Below are positions 12,392-23,122 of a stretch of 64,000 nt of DNA, piece by piece. The notes beneath the pieces are model-generated. The model worked only from the letters and a program-made list of their open reading frames with translations, did no database searches and was not told the DNA's origin. The stretch lies in NCBI GenBank assembly GCA_963995505.1, contig OZ023190.1, positions 14,626,092 to 14,690,091 on the forward strand. Reading direction: 5' to 3'. The translations under genes and the position numbers were made by a program. Source of the stretch: Hypericum androsaemum. Lineage: Eukaryota > Streptophyta > Magnoliopsida > Malpighiales > Hypericaceae. The first letter of the stretch is position 1. Every line of letters starts with the position of its first letter.

Positions 12392-12738
12392 TGTTGGACC
12401 TAAGGTCTATTAGTCAGCCATTATTGGGCAAAAATGGGCCCAAGCCTATTAGGCCCAAAAGCCATTGGGCTTTTGGGCATGCCACGCGGCAAAGCTACTG
12501 AGTATCTTCTAGTTCTTCTACTTCTTCCAACTTTGACGGCAACTGCGTCAGCACCACGTCACGCTGACGTGGCGTTTGCGTGGCCTTGGGCCGGTCAACT
12601 CGGGTTGCTCGGCCCATTCCACCCAAAATTTAGGCATGATGGGCCTGGGCCCAATCAGGCACAACAATAATTGCCTAATGGGCCTGGGCCCAATCAGGCA
12701 CAACAATAATTGTCTGATTGGGCCTTTTAGGTCCAACA
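12392..12738. repeat. Chimeric right end: Copia-1 LTR start joined to an inverted LTR start
   Basis: Bases 12392 to about 12505 match the first 110 bases of the 5' LTR (TGTTGGACC onward). From about 12540 to 12738 the sequence instead matches the LTR of the second Copia family read in the opposite direction, ending GGTCCAACA. The result is two LTR 5' ends facing outward with no LTR 3' end, bounded by inverted TGTTGGACC/GGTCCAACA. Confidence 0.8.
12639..12712. repeat. Two tandem copies of a 39-bp unit
   Basis: A unit starting ATGGGCCTGGGCCCAATC and ending AACAATAATTG occurs at 12639 and again at 12678. The sister LTRs at 25320-25360 and 32790-32830 carry only one copy. Confidence 0.8.
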
Positions 12739-14977
12739 GTAAAGAAATACACAATTTGTGTACAAGAAACATTCGTCCTAAGAATGATCTACAATCAACT
12801 AATTTTTTCTTGTGTTTCTTCTTTTTATTTTAATTTATTTATAGACTCTTTACTTTGTAGGAACAAAGTCTAGCACCAAAATTATACATTCTTCCAATGA
12901 TTATTGAAAATTAAATTTAGTATTTTTTTAAATTTGAATATAATAAAATTTGAACATATTTCTTTTATTAATAGCTTGGTTCTATCTTTTCTTGAAATGA
13001 AAATTTTTATTTAGGAAATAGTTTGTTTTTAACCTATGTAACCATGTTACAATAATACTTGATTTAGTTTCCATAAGTATATATCCTTGTCATTTAATTA
13101 ATTAGTTGGTTGGACCCAAATTCACTTGACACTTTTTTATTGTTGGGTAATACCAAGTCACCTTATCTATATATCGGAGAAGCTTATGATTAAAAAGGTG
13201 ATCGGTGTGCGTCACCGTAGTGGGGGAACAAGTGCTCGCTGTCTGTCTCCATTCTCAAATATTTCTCTGTGCTGTGACAGAAGATTCCAACAATATATAT
13301 CCTAAAGATGGCCACCACAGACGCCTTTAAATTTGTATAATTGATTTGTTAATCCTTTCCACTAGTTAGATTTGGTTATTAATGAACCCAAATCTAAAGC
13401 GGAACTCAATTTGGCCCAATCTATGTGCTGCTTCCACTAAATAGAATGTTCCAATCGGGAGCAGATTTGGTCCTGAAGACGAAATCCAATCAGGACCGTC
13501 CTGGACAATTTAATGGGTGATTTAGTTATTATTCAATAGTTGATTTAGTTATAATTCAATAGTCTATTTAATTATGATTCAATGGTCTGTTTTATCCCGT
13601 CCCGGATATGTCGGGACCATTCCAGTTACCCAATTACGATTCAATGGTTTACTCAATTACGATTCAATGGTTCACCCAGTTATTATTCAATGGTTTACCT
13701 AGTTACGATTCAATAGTTGTGGGCTTTTTTCATTTTGTTCTCCCGTGTTTCTGCATTTTTGCAAAAAAGTTCCCGCGTGTCCTTCAATAAAAACTCTCCA
13801 GCACTGTACTGGAGTGGTCCTCCAGAACCAAATCCGGTCCCGTTGCAAACATGATATCATCCCAATAATTCTTGTGAAGACGATGGGAAATGATATTATT
13901 CTCATCTTTAAAATATTTTAATCCTTTTAATTGAGTAAAGCTCTTGTCTCTTTTGAAATATCGACACGAAAAGGGTCCACCAGCTTAATTAACCACTATG
14001 CACGACATTATCCTCTTACTCGTTAAATTTTCTCTACGCTTATTTGTAACCGACTACATCCTTTTTTTTGTTTGAAACAATTTTATCCGAATATTCATTA
14101 TACAAACTAATCCGTATAACAAACTTTTTCTAACAAATATTTATAAAACAGTTGTACTAGCAAGGTTTAGACATCTAAAAAAAATTTAGATATCTTGCTT
14201 AAACTATAATAACTCATTTATCAATTTATCGTATTTGTTGGTGTTTGGATAATAGGTAGTTTAAAAATAATAATTGTTGTGGACCTTTCTAGCTGAGGAA
14301 GGATCATTAAGTACCTTTAATAAAAATCGAGACAAATAAGTACATTTAATCAAAGGGTGGAAAGGAGCATGGTAGTAGAAAAGTGGAATCTGATCATCTG
14401 ATAATTAAATATTGTTAAAAGGAACAAAGAAAACACTATTTAAGTTGAAGAATAAAAGTTGTGGCTGCATTTCAACCCCAAAGTGGATAATGAAGTGAAA
14501 GGAGACAAGATTATCTAAAAGCAAAATCTAGTGCTGGATGCAAATTGCAGGGCATCAAGTGGGAACCTATGAAGTGCTCGAGGGTGAGAAATATGCTTCC
14601 ATATCTATTACGATAATTCATTTCTTGGCCGGATCTCTATTCCTTTAAGTATTCACAAATATACAATAACATAGGTGATTAAATAAATAGTTGAAACTCG
14701 AAACAACTACTCCAACTTGATTATTAATTTTTTTAAATTTCCCAAATGTTTGTTTAAATAGTTAGATTATTTTTTACATGTATGCATCTCCAGACAATGA
14801 GATTGATCTAACTAAAAAACTAGACAACCAGCAAGTTTATATTATAATTGACAAGATTGATAAACGCATCCTATACATACCAAAGAAAATCATCATATTG
14901 AACAATTATTTTGGCATCAATGTTAAAACTAAACATTTGATACTTCTTGATTAATCCTTATAATGGGTGTCCACGAC
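12739..14977. other. Intergenic, AT-rich, no gene seen
   Basis: No recognisable coding sequence. It contains the minisatellite at 13516-13712, listed separately. Short open frames around 13600-13900 run through that repeat and are not genes. Confidence 0.5.
13516..13712. repeat. Minisatellite, unit about 24 bp, about seven copies
   Basis: Degenerate tandem units of the type AGTTATTATTCAATAGTT / CAATTACGATTCAATGGTTT recur across this stretch, with one interruption near 13590-13620 (GTCCCGGATATGTCGGGAC). Confidence 0.75.
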
Positions 14978-16120
14978 CAGGGGTGGAGCCAGAAAATTTG
15001 GGGAGTGGGGGTAATATAATTTTTTTTCAAAAAGTTTAACGTATGTAATTATAACATTTATAATTGTCCTCTACGATTATTCATGCGCTGAAATCGCTCC
15101 ATAATAGCTACATTGTCAATACAATCAAATACGTCTTTCTTGATATATTTAATTAAACAATCAAAAGCACATAAGCGTGTTCGATACTGTCTTTTTTCTA
15201 ACTCAGAATACCTACTAAAATAGGTGCTCAAATGTTGTGTCTGATTCATCAAAGCATAACATTTTTTCACTGATTGAGAATGACTGCTATTAAGTTTTCC
15301 TGCATGAGTAGTAAACCTTTCTGGTTTATTCCAGGAACTAAAACCTTTCACAACAAAGGAGTTTCTACCTCCATGCTTGTCATTTTCAGACTTAAATAAA
15401 TAGCAACAAATACAAAATGCAGCCTTCTTTGTTTATGCTATACTCCAACCAAGTTTTATAATCATCAAACCAAGCGGGATTAAAAGAACGTCCCACATTT
15501 CCAAATTTTTTTTTCTGAAAATTGTGTCGCCTAGGCTGACAAGGTCCAGATAACAGATACTTTCTTCTTACTCTATCACGGACATCAGGATGATATAATG
15601 AAATTTTTGGTCTCAAACCAGGATCTGAAGGAAGATTTTTCAAATCAATCTCGATATAAGCTTGCTTGAAACTCCTTTATGTACTTTTAGAACCACTAAC
15701 TTCGTCAATAGGTCTCTTATCTTTTGTCATGTACTTATCCATAACTGATCAGAAATATAAAACCAAACAGATTAATATAAATTAATACTGCAATAAGAAA
15801 GATAATTTGCGAAAAAATGACAACAAGACTACCCACGTAGAGATCATAAAAGTTCAAGAAACAATGATAAAGCAATCAAAAGAAATCACGAAAATAAAAT
15901 GCAAAAAAAAAAACCATAGAACAACTAACCCAAAGCAACAAAAACGTAAATAACAACAAATACAATACCACTTATCCAAATTTTTAGGTTGGTTAATTTT
16001 TTAGTGGGGTCAATATCTAATTTTAGTGGGGACATACATTAAAAAATATACTTAGTTATAAAAAAAATAATTTTAAGTGGGGGCAATTGCACCACTCAAT
16101 TACACGTCCCTCCGCCCCTG
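14978..16120 (-). mobile_element. hAT-family DNA transposon, defective, with 8-bp target duplication
   Basis: The left end reads CAGGGGTGGAGCCAG. The right end, reverse-complemented, reads CAGGGGCGGAGGGACG. These are typical short hAT terminal repeats. The flanks are TCCACGAC (14970-14977) and TCCACGGC (16121-16128), an 8-bp target duplication with one mismatch. Inside, on the minus strand, is the N-terminal part of a transposase. Most of a full transposase (700-800 residues) is missing, so the element is non-autonomous. Confidence 0.88.
15058..15739 (-). pseudogene. hAT transposase N-terminal remnant (TTF-type zinc finger)
   Basis: On the minus strand the frame starts near MDKYMTKDKRP (about 15739), is interrupted by a stop, and continues with LPSDPGLRPKIS, YHPDVRDRVRRKYL, GPCQPRRHNF and FNPAWFDDYKTWLEYS. 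A second open piece (15351-15058) carries GFSSWNKPERF and YRTRL. This order matches the TTF-type zinc finger and start of the DUF4371 part of ZMYM1-like hAT proteins. The catalytic region and dimerisation domain are absent. Confidence 0.8.
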
Positions 16121-16386
16121 TCCACGGCGAGAGTTTAGGTAAGACAGGTCTTAACTATTATTTTTATAAAAAATTATAGTAACCAAATTAATTTTATTAT
16201 TACATTTTTTACATGCCCTATAAAATGACATTGATACCATTAAAAAAAATTAGACAACCACAAAGTTAATATTGTAATTAAAAAATAAATAAATCAAGTT
16301 ATTTACAAAAAAAAAATGAATCCGTGATTTGTTGTCTACTCGTGGGTCGTACTTTCTATTATTTCTTTTTTTAAGGTTTCTTTCTT

Positions 16387-17369
16387 GGACAAATTGCCCT
16401 CAGCCCCTAAGATTTGCTGAAATTACTATTTCAGCCCCTTCTATTTCGAAATCGAAAGTTTGGCCCCCCTAGTTTGCTTTTATTAAACTCTAAAGCCCCT
16501 TGCTGAAATCATCATTCATTATTTATTTTTTTAATCATAGAAATAACTATTATACCCTTCAATAAAAGTACATCTTCTTCCCCGACCATTCCGGTCGTCC
16601 TTCCTCACCGGAAACCGCACCAGTCTGAAATCAGATGACGGGATGCAACGATGAGAAACCACACCAATCTGAAACCACACCAACGCCATTTTCACAACCT
16701 TTGATCAGCTGGGTAAAAATTCTCAACGACGGGAAACAACGATGCTCCGGAGGTAAATGACCAAGAGAGGAGGTAGTGGGGCCCACCACAAGGAGGAGAC
16801 CGCTCCTACGGCGGCAGTAACAATGACGATTCCCTCCGGCCCTCCCGCTTCTCCAATGGCCCATAATTCCTCTTCCCGAACCCTAATTTTGGCCCTCCCG
16901 CAGTAAGCCGCCGCGACTCCGTCCCTCCTTAACGGCATCCCCGCGTTGGTCCAGAGGTACATCTCGGCAAAGGCCAGGTTGGCGTCAACTTGCCCGGCGG
17001 TGGAGGAGCAGCTCGGCCACCCACTCTCAACGACCACGATGGGGGTGGTCTCGTTTTGGGGAAATTTTTTAAGGGATTTGGCCAAACTTTTTTTGGATCA
17101 GTTTCGAAGAGGATGTTAGGATCAATCACCATTGTAGATGCAGTTGCCGATGACAAGAATGGTTGGGGAAGAATATGTATTTTTTTGTTTTTATTGGAGG
17201 GTATAATCGTCATTTCTATGATAAAAAATAAAAAAAAGAATGATGACATTAGCGAGGGATCTTAGAGTTCAATAAAAGCAAACTAGGGGGCCAAACTTTC
17301 AATTCCGAAACAGGAGGGGCTGAAACAGTAATTTTAGCAAATCTCAGGGGGTTGAGGGCAATTTGCCCT
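16387..17369. mobile_element. Mutator-like element with long TIRs carrying a glucanase fragment
   Basis: The first ~140 bases (from GGACAAATTGCCCTCAG) reappear inverted in the last ~140 (to GAGGGCAATTTGCCC). The flanks TTCTTTCTT (16378-16386) and TTCTTTCTA (17370-17378) give a 9-bp target duplication with one mismatch, the Mutator signature. The interior is GC-rich and contains host-gene sequence instead of transposase, a Pack-MULE structure. It shares a subterminal CATAGAAAT module with the elements at 22163 and 56651. Confidence 0.82.
16850..17060 (-). pseudogene. Captured fragment of a glycoside hydrolase 17 (glucan endo-1,3-beta-glucosidase) gene
   Basis: The minus-strand reading contains PIVVVESGWPS, the GH17 nucleophile glutamate motif, followed by VDANLAFAEMYL and MPLRRDGVAAAYCG. 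This is the order seen after the active site in plant beta-1,3-glucanases. It covers about 70 of the usual 330-480 residues. Its place inside the TIRs shows it was captured and is not a resident gene. The family call is confident; which subfamily is not. Confidence 0.72.
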
Positions 17370-17526
17370 TCTTTCTATTATTTCTCGGTAAGCTGTATAT
17401 GCTTTTCTAGATAGCATGCGGATGCGGGCTTCTCCCGCTCGGGTGACGTGGATCTTCTTCGAACCTTATTTTATTTAAAACTCTTGTATTCATAATTTTT
17501 TTTCTCATTCATAATATAGTTTTTTT

Positions 17527-18470
17527 CACTAATTAAGAACTTTATTAATAAGAAAAAGAAAATTACAGAAGGAGATGAGAGAAGAGAAAAAGAAAAAATC
17601 AAGGCCAAACAGGCAACCATAGAGGTTGACCCGCTGCCACAACAAGAACTCTATTCGAGCACACCCACAAGCCGAGTGGTAAAAAATAGATAACAACCAA
17701 ATACCTTGGCCTAAACGGGCAACCAAATAGGTTGACTCGTTGCCATAATAAGAACTCTATTCGAGCACACCCACAAGCTGGATGGGCAAGAATAGATACT
17801 AAACTAGATCTTTCGCCCATAGTGACTCGTGGGAGTCATGTCCATTGAAGCGGGCCTGAATTGAGAGAAAGCGGACCCAAAATCTGACGACTGAGGGCCT
17901 GTAAAGGTGAGGCAGACTGTGGCCCTGCAGGAATAGGAGGGCCCACCAGGAGCAGGCCAAATGTTGAATGCCTAGACCGCGGCCCGTGCAAAAACCACTG
18001 GCGCTTGACCACTAGAAAGAGAGGAGAACCCACAGAGAAGAACTCCATCGCTGCCAACCACCGACGAGCCCATGCCAACCTCCGGCTGCCTGATAGAAAG
18101 TGGCACCTCTGAAGGGTAACCACGAGCCACATGAGAATATAGGCGAGGAAACGCGGGAGGAGGAGCACCAAAGCCTGCCCCCACTGAGAGGGATCCGAAG
18201 AAGCCCTAGTGGAGACGCCACTGGAGAGGCCACCTGTGCAGCGGTTGGTGTAGGAGCAAGACCCCTAGCCTCGGGCTAGGGACGAGGACTTGCGAAAAAA
18301 GACCCCGCAAGGGAGGAGCCGGATCAGACCATAACGACGACATGGGAGGGAGGGCCGCCCCCTTTGGAGTCGCTGGATGCCCCGCTATGGTGACCTGCAG
18401 CGGGGCAGCGCCGGCGGCAGAGCAAAAAATGTGTGGTGCACAGGAGTCGCCCAAGATCGCCAATCGCCCG
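17527..18470 (-). mobile_element. Probable LINE (non-LTR) 3' fragment
   Basis: Read on the minus strand, a GC-rich stretch ends in a tail resembling LINE 3' ends (CTTATTAATAAAGTTCTTAA before an A-rich run). Several overlapping open frames occur without a domain I recognise. Confidence rests on the tail only. Confidence 0.35.
17604..17800. repeat. Tandem duplication, period about 104 bp
   Basis: A block with AAGAACTCTATTCGAGCAC and CCACAAGC occurs twice, at about 17604-17700 and 17708-17800, with scattered differences, inside the LINE-like fragment. Confidence 0.75.
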
Positions 18471-19185
18471 TATTATTGTCGGATTCTATTTTAGAGATAA
18501 TTTTTTAATAATATCTTTTACATTCCGTAAAAGATAAATCAAAAAATTTCCATAGATGAATTCAAATTTTTTATCACCTCATTCTCTTGACTTTATCATA
18601 AACCTACGTGCACGTAAATTCCCTCAAATTAGGGTCGAAAAAAGATATAAAAGGTCATGTGACATCAATTCTAAATATAATTATTCTTGCAACTGTTGTT
18701 CTTACTTGGAAGGATCAGTGATATGCGGATTACTACTTGGTGACAACTCGGAATGGTACCAACATGAGTTGGTTGATCAATTGGAAAAGGCACTTTGGGT
18801 GTTATTAAATAAGTTTTGGATTGCAAACTTGTAAATATGTCATTGCTATAAATAGAATTTTGAATTATTTATTAAGCGTTTGAACTAATTGAAATAACCA
18901 AAAGTTACCTCATTCCAAAATATACAAGATAATTAAAGGCTCCACTGGAAGAAAAAAAGTGACTTAATACTTGACAGATCACTAGATCCTTTGTGCTACT
19001 CTTCGTCAAATAATATTTTTACAAGTACATTTTTACACTAATAATTACATGCATAAAGGATTCAACCTTAAAACTTTGTCAATTCTTACTAAAATGCCAT
19101 TTGGCGATCAATTTATGTTATTGTGTACAAATTTCATTTGTTTACATTTTACAAAGAAACCAAATTTCCGGGTCGATTGTCAAAC
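18471..19185. other. Intergenic, no gene seen
   Basis: A 92-codon open frame at 18556-18834 has no recognisable motif and no supporting context. Nothing else is visible. Confidence 0.45.
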
Positions 19186-19289
19186 TTTTTACGTGACATG
19201 TAGATAAAACACATACTCGCTTAATTCAACGATGTATTTTTTACGTGACATGTAAATAATACACATACTCGCTTAATTCAACGATGTAT
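19186..19289. repeat. Tandem duplication, 52-bp period
   Basis: Two copies of a unit containing ACGTGACATGTA and CACATACTCGCTTAATTC end in CAACGATGTAT. They lie directly left of the TRIM element. Confidence 0.8.
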
Positions 19290-19315
19290 ACGTGAGGTAC
19301 TAATTAATCTCAATT

Positions 19316-19655
19316 TGTTGAGAATCACACGTCCTTTATAACATGAGTATGGAGCAAGTTTATAAGTGTGAAAAATCTACTAACCCATTGCTTTAAGCTT
19401 TGGGGTTGGATATGAAAATTATAACATGGTATCAGAGCGGGTTGATCTCGTGCCTATTGTTGATCTTGCATGACCCGCATCTTTCGCACTTTGGTGAAGT
19501 AAAAGCCAGCGCAACTTTCGATCCAGTAGATCTCGTTTGAGAGGGTATGTTGAGAATCCCACATCGGTAAAAATACGAGTGGGGAGAAAATTTATAAGTG
19601 TGAAAAATCTACCAACCTATTACTTTAAAATTTTGAGTTTGATATGAAAACGAGT
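19316..19655 (+). mobile_element. TRIM (terminal-repeat retrotransposon in miniature)
   Basis: A 111-bp terminal repeat (19316-19426) begins TGTTGAGAATC and ends ATAACA. It is followed at once by TGGTATCAGAGC, an initiator-tRNA primer-binding site. After about 120 bases and a purine-rich tract (TTTGAGAGGGTA), a second repeat starts at 19548 with TGTTGAGAATCCCACATC and runs to about 19655. There is no coding capacity. Size and layout fit a TRIM mobilised by another element. The right repeat is degenerate at its end, so no target duplication was assigned. Confidence 0.78.
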
Positions 19656-20400
19656 ATGATTAGTCTGATTGAGAAGAGTATGGCGATATTATGTCATGTC
19701 AGTCGAAAACTGACACAAGTATCATATATTTCAACAAAATTTCCTAGATTAGTAAATTTTAAGAACCAGACCCGGTAAGCCAGAATAACCAGAATAGAGT
19801 ATACATTGGAACGCACATTATATTTGTACTTATTCACATTATATATTTTTCTACAAATTAACTGTGATATTTTTTTAATAATTTAATTACAAATTTTATT
19901 AAAAGGAGAGAAATAGAAGAACCTATAATTTCTAGTTACACGAATAGAGCAACCAAAAGCACCAAAGACCATATCAGCCTAGAACAGAGTTCCGTACAGT
20001 AAAAAGGGAAAAGCAACAGCTATTGCCAACATACGTCAACGCGACAATGTGTTTCCGTGAGAACTAAATAGGAAATCACCAACCAATGCGACAGGACTTT
20101 TGATCATTTACATATAGACAAATTATTTTCAAGTCCCGCTTCTAAGTCATATTATGGTTAACAAAGACGGCAAAATAATTTTTTGAATAACAGTGACTTT
20201 ATCTGTAATTATGCCATAGACCAGAGACCTGAAAGTAATTTGTCTTTTACGTATGTTCTAACTATTTCCATTTGAATTTGAGACATTATCATTATAGTAC
20301 GTGAACAAAACAAAGTCAAACTAAAAGACTCATAATTACATTATATACGGGCAAAGTCCGATGAACTTTACAAGCTAAAATATCTCCATTGGAGAATGCT
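19656..20400. other. Intergenic, no gene seen
   Basis: AT-rich, with no recognisable coding sequence or repeat on either strand. Confidence 0.45.
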
Positions 20401-20411
20401 CCCGTTAGGTC

Positions 20412-21830
20412 GTGGTTATTTCGTTTTTCAATTCCGAGGCTGATCAGGACGCAGTTTGGGTTTCTCCTGTTTGGAAGTTGACAGAGGGACCGTTGCATTT
20501 GCAACCTTGGGCGCCATGTTTCAAGCCCTCTAAGGTTATCACGATAATGGCGAAGGAGTGGATCAAGTTGGTTGGTCTTGGTTTGCAACATATTTCTAGG
20601 GACATCGTGTTCAGGTTGGCTACTACGGCAGGTTCTCCTATTCGTGTGGACCTGGAAGCTCTTAATCATTTCAATGGGGCAAAGGTTCGTGTATTGGTGG
20701 ATTTGGACTTGTCGAAGCCTCATCGTGATCAAGCGTTGTTGAAATTGGCTAGCAAAAATATCTTAGTCGACCTTGTGTATGAGGATCTTTCATTGTTTTG
20801 GGTCACCATGTTGATAAATGTCGCAAGTTGCATCCACTCTCTAATGACGTGCGAAGAAAGGATGCTGCTTTAGGTATATAAAAAAAGTGGTACATGAGGA
20901 TGCTCCCATGGATATGGCTGGTCTTCAAGGCAAAAACAAGTGAGTTTGTGTCTGAAAGGGCTCCAACACTTTGGTCGCAACTCTTACTGCTCCTTAGGCA
21001 GTTGCTAAAGCTTCTTGTTCTTCATACTACGGAGGCAACTGTGAGTGTGCTAGTGACGAATGCCTTTGATGTTTTGCTGGACACAGAAACAGAAGAAGGC
21101 AAACTTTCTAATAAGGCAGAGCATTTGAACCCCTCTAAGGTGGAACTGCATTTGGGGGCGGAGAAGGAGTGCAACTTGGAGGAAATTCTACCCCCATTGT
21201 TTCTAATGCTACAAAAGTGCAAGAGTCCGCGGCAAGAATTGCACCTTCAAGGATGAATTTGGATGTGCATGTCTCTCAAAGCATGCTAGAAAGACAACAG
21301 CTAAGGCTTTATCTTTCTCAATCAATAAGAAGGCTTCTATTCAAACTGAAACCATTCTCTTGGGAAGCCTCCTAGCACAGACAAACCAGAGGATCAAATC
21401 TCTTACCTCCTCTCCTCCTAAAGTTGATCATGATCAAAGATTTGCTGAGAGGGCAGTAATCACTTGGGAGGTGGCGAAGCGTGTTGGTACAGAATGGGAT
21501 GAAGAGTCGGGAATGGTTCTAAACATTGCTAAGCAAACTGTTGTACAACCTTCAAGTCTGGAGGTTTTGGACCCACAATGATCCTATGCTCTTGGAAATA
21601 TGGGTTATCATTGGTGGCATGATCAAGAAGGTGTGGTTTGCAACTTTTCATTGCAACGGAGAGCTTCTTACTCATGTTACCCATCTACTCTTTCATGAGT
21701 GGGTTGGTGTTCGATTTTTGACTTTAAGGTTGGGGGTTTGGCAATGTATTTTTCAGGTAGTGTGATATATTATTGTACTACTTGATGTAAATTTCGAGAT
21801 ATACAAAATTAATCCATTTACCAAAAAAAA
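20412..21830 (+). pseudogene. LINE-type ORF1 remnant (DUF4283 and zinc-knuckle region) with A-rich tail
   Basis: An open frame (20412-20873) reads LHLQPWAPCFKPSKV, then IVFRLATTAGSPIRVD and VRVLVDLDLSKP, then LVYEDLSLF. This order is that of the DUF4283 RNA-binding region in plant LINE ORF1 proteins. The zinc-knuckle remains (GHHVDKCRK) follow in another frame near 20805-20840, showing a frameshift. Downstream open pieces to about 21770 are low-similarity remnants. The unit ends near ACCAAAAAAAAC at about 21830, like a LINE tail. No endonuclease or reverse transcriptase remains, so this is a truncated or deleted copy. Confidence 0.6.
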
Positions 21831-22152
21831 CTTTACAATAACAAAAATAATACCGTTATAATTTTGTACAATTAGTAATTTTATAAATCATAATCACAAG
21901 AGGAATGATGTAAAGTAAGAAAAATAGATGGGTTTGTTATCACTTTAATAGCAATGCTTATTTTTTGTTATATTTACGGTCGACCTCATTAGGCACACAA
22001 TACATCTCATAGCACCGAGAGAGAAAAATCAGTAGTTTCAACTACTGTTGCTGGAGGCGTTATCGATAACTTTGAATATAAATGGACCCCAAAGAACATG
22101 ATATAGTGCTTGTCACACCTATTATGGCTAAAGCTGTGTGCTTTGGATGTGA
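21831..22152. other. Spacer, no gene seen
   Basis: AT-rich sequence between the LINE remnant and the left target duplication of the next Mutator-like element. Confidence 0.5.
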
Positions 22153-22759
22153 TATAATTACAGGGCAAATTACCCTCACATCCCTGAGGTTTGGCCACCC
22201 TCCCCCTAGGGTCCCTGACTTTTGGAAAAAGATTGTCCCGTCCCTAAGTTTTGACGATAATAGACTCTCGGGTCCTTGGCGGACGTCATCGGCTCTTTTT
22301 TTCATTTTTGGTCATAGAAATGACCAAAATACCCTTAAACAACTAACAACCAAAAACCAATTCAAAAATAAGATCAAACTAAAAAAAATTAAGAACACAA
22401 CCAACAACGTGAAGAGAGAAAAAAACTCAGATCAAAACTAACCAATCTTGTCTCTTCCAAACACCAGATCGGTTATAGGAGGTAACCAAACCAGAACACC
22501 AGCAACAAAAATGTGCTACAGAGAAACCCAGGAAAAAAAAATCCTCGACTGGCTGATCGGATTGGGTCTGGGAGCTATGGGAACAAGACAGCCTCGACAC
22601 GGCAGGCAGCCATCTGACGCCCAGCATCAGAAAAAGTGGTTCCCTCCCCGAAAATGGCCACCCAACTGAAACCCAATCTAGATATTAATTCCCAATTCGA
22701 CTAAATTAGAAAATCAGATTAACAAAAAGGCAGAAACTTTTTCACGGCGGGAGACGAGG

Positions 22760-22913
22760 ATGGTGCTTTCTCAGCTTAACGAAGCATTCAAGGGTATAGG
22801 TGAGAGGATGACGGGCCCACGTACCGTCTCCGCCTTCAAGGAGAAAAGGGTCTTTAGCATCTCCGAGTTCGTCCTCGCCGGCGATAACCTCATCTCTAAA
22901 TGACCCACTTGGT
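22760..22913 (+). pseudogene. ATG3: Captured first coding part of autophagy gene ATG3
   Basis: From ATG 22760 the frame reads MVLSQLNEAFKG, then GPRTVSAFKEKRVF, ISEFVLAGDNLISK and, after a TGA at 22901-22903, PTW. This is the N-terminus of ATG3, the E2-like enzyme that conjugates ATG8 to phosphatidylethanolamine; the TGA sits where the family has cysteine. One residue after MVLSQ is missing. About 51 of ~310 residues are present, without the catalytic cysteine domain. Some bases before the ATG are probably captured 5' UTR. Confidence 0.85.
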
Positions 22914-22917
22914 CTTC

Positions 22918-23122
22918 ATACAATTTTGGTGCCGACGTCAGTGGCCCGCTTGCGCATGTCCGCGATGGAGAAGTCGCGAAGCTGGACGTGGTCGTCCCGG
23001 AGGGCGAGGGCTAGGTCAGGGAAGTTGAGGCGGGCGGTAGTCCTGCGAAGGTAGAACACGGTGGTGTTAGGCTCCCTAATCTCCACGACCCACTTGTCTC
23101 ACTTCCTCATCCTTATCCCCCT
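22918..23122 (-). pseudogene. Captured fragment of an AP2/ERF transcription factor gene (ERF008-012-like)
   Basis: The minus strand reads GIRMRK, a stop in place of the conserved tryptophan, then KWVVEIREPN, the start of an AP2 DNA-binding domain. It jumps directly to TVFYLR and ARLNFPDLALAL, the end of the domain, and on to DFSIADMRKRATDVGTKI. The AVFYLRGPSARLNFP and IRKKATEVGARVD blocks are typical of the ERF subgroup containing ERF008-ERF012. About 20 residues of the middle of the domain are missing, so DNA binding would be lost. Confidence 0.8.

Larger units (their letters stand above)
5679..12505 (+). mobile_element. Decayed Ty1/Copia LTR retrotransposon (Copia-1)
   Basis: The order is 5' LTR, primer-binding site, leader, gag, protease, integrase, reverse transcriptase, RNase H, 3' region, LTR start, all on the plus strand in Copia order. 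From 7539 to 11327 one reading frame is kept, cut by stops at 7962, 8577, 8919 and 9618. Earlier breaks are a stop at 7357 and a frameshift near 7485. The right LTR breaks off after about 110 bases and is joined to an inverted LTR piece. No target duplication was found (catgt left, gtaaa right). It is an old, immobile copy related to the second Copia element at 24791-32853. Confidence 0.9.

Noticed and set aside
5674..12743. Target duplication for Copia-1
   Set aside because: The flanks catgt and gtaaa do not match; the right end is rearranged.
18556..18834. 92-codon frame
   Set aside because: No motif, no promoter context and no repeat context that would support a gene.
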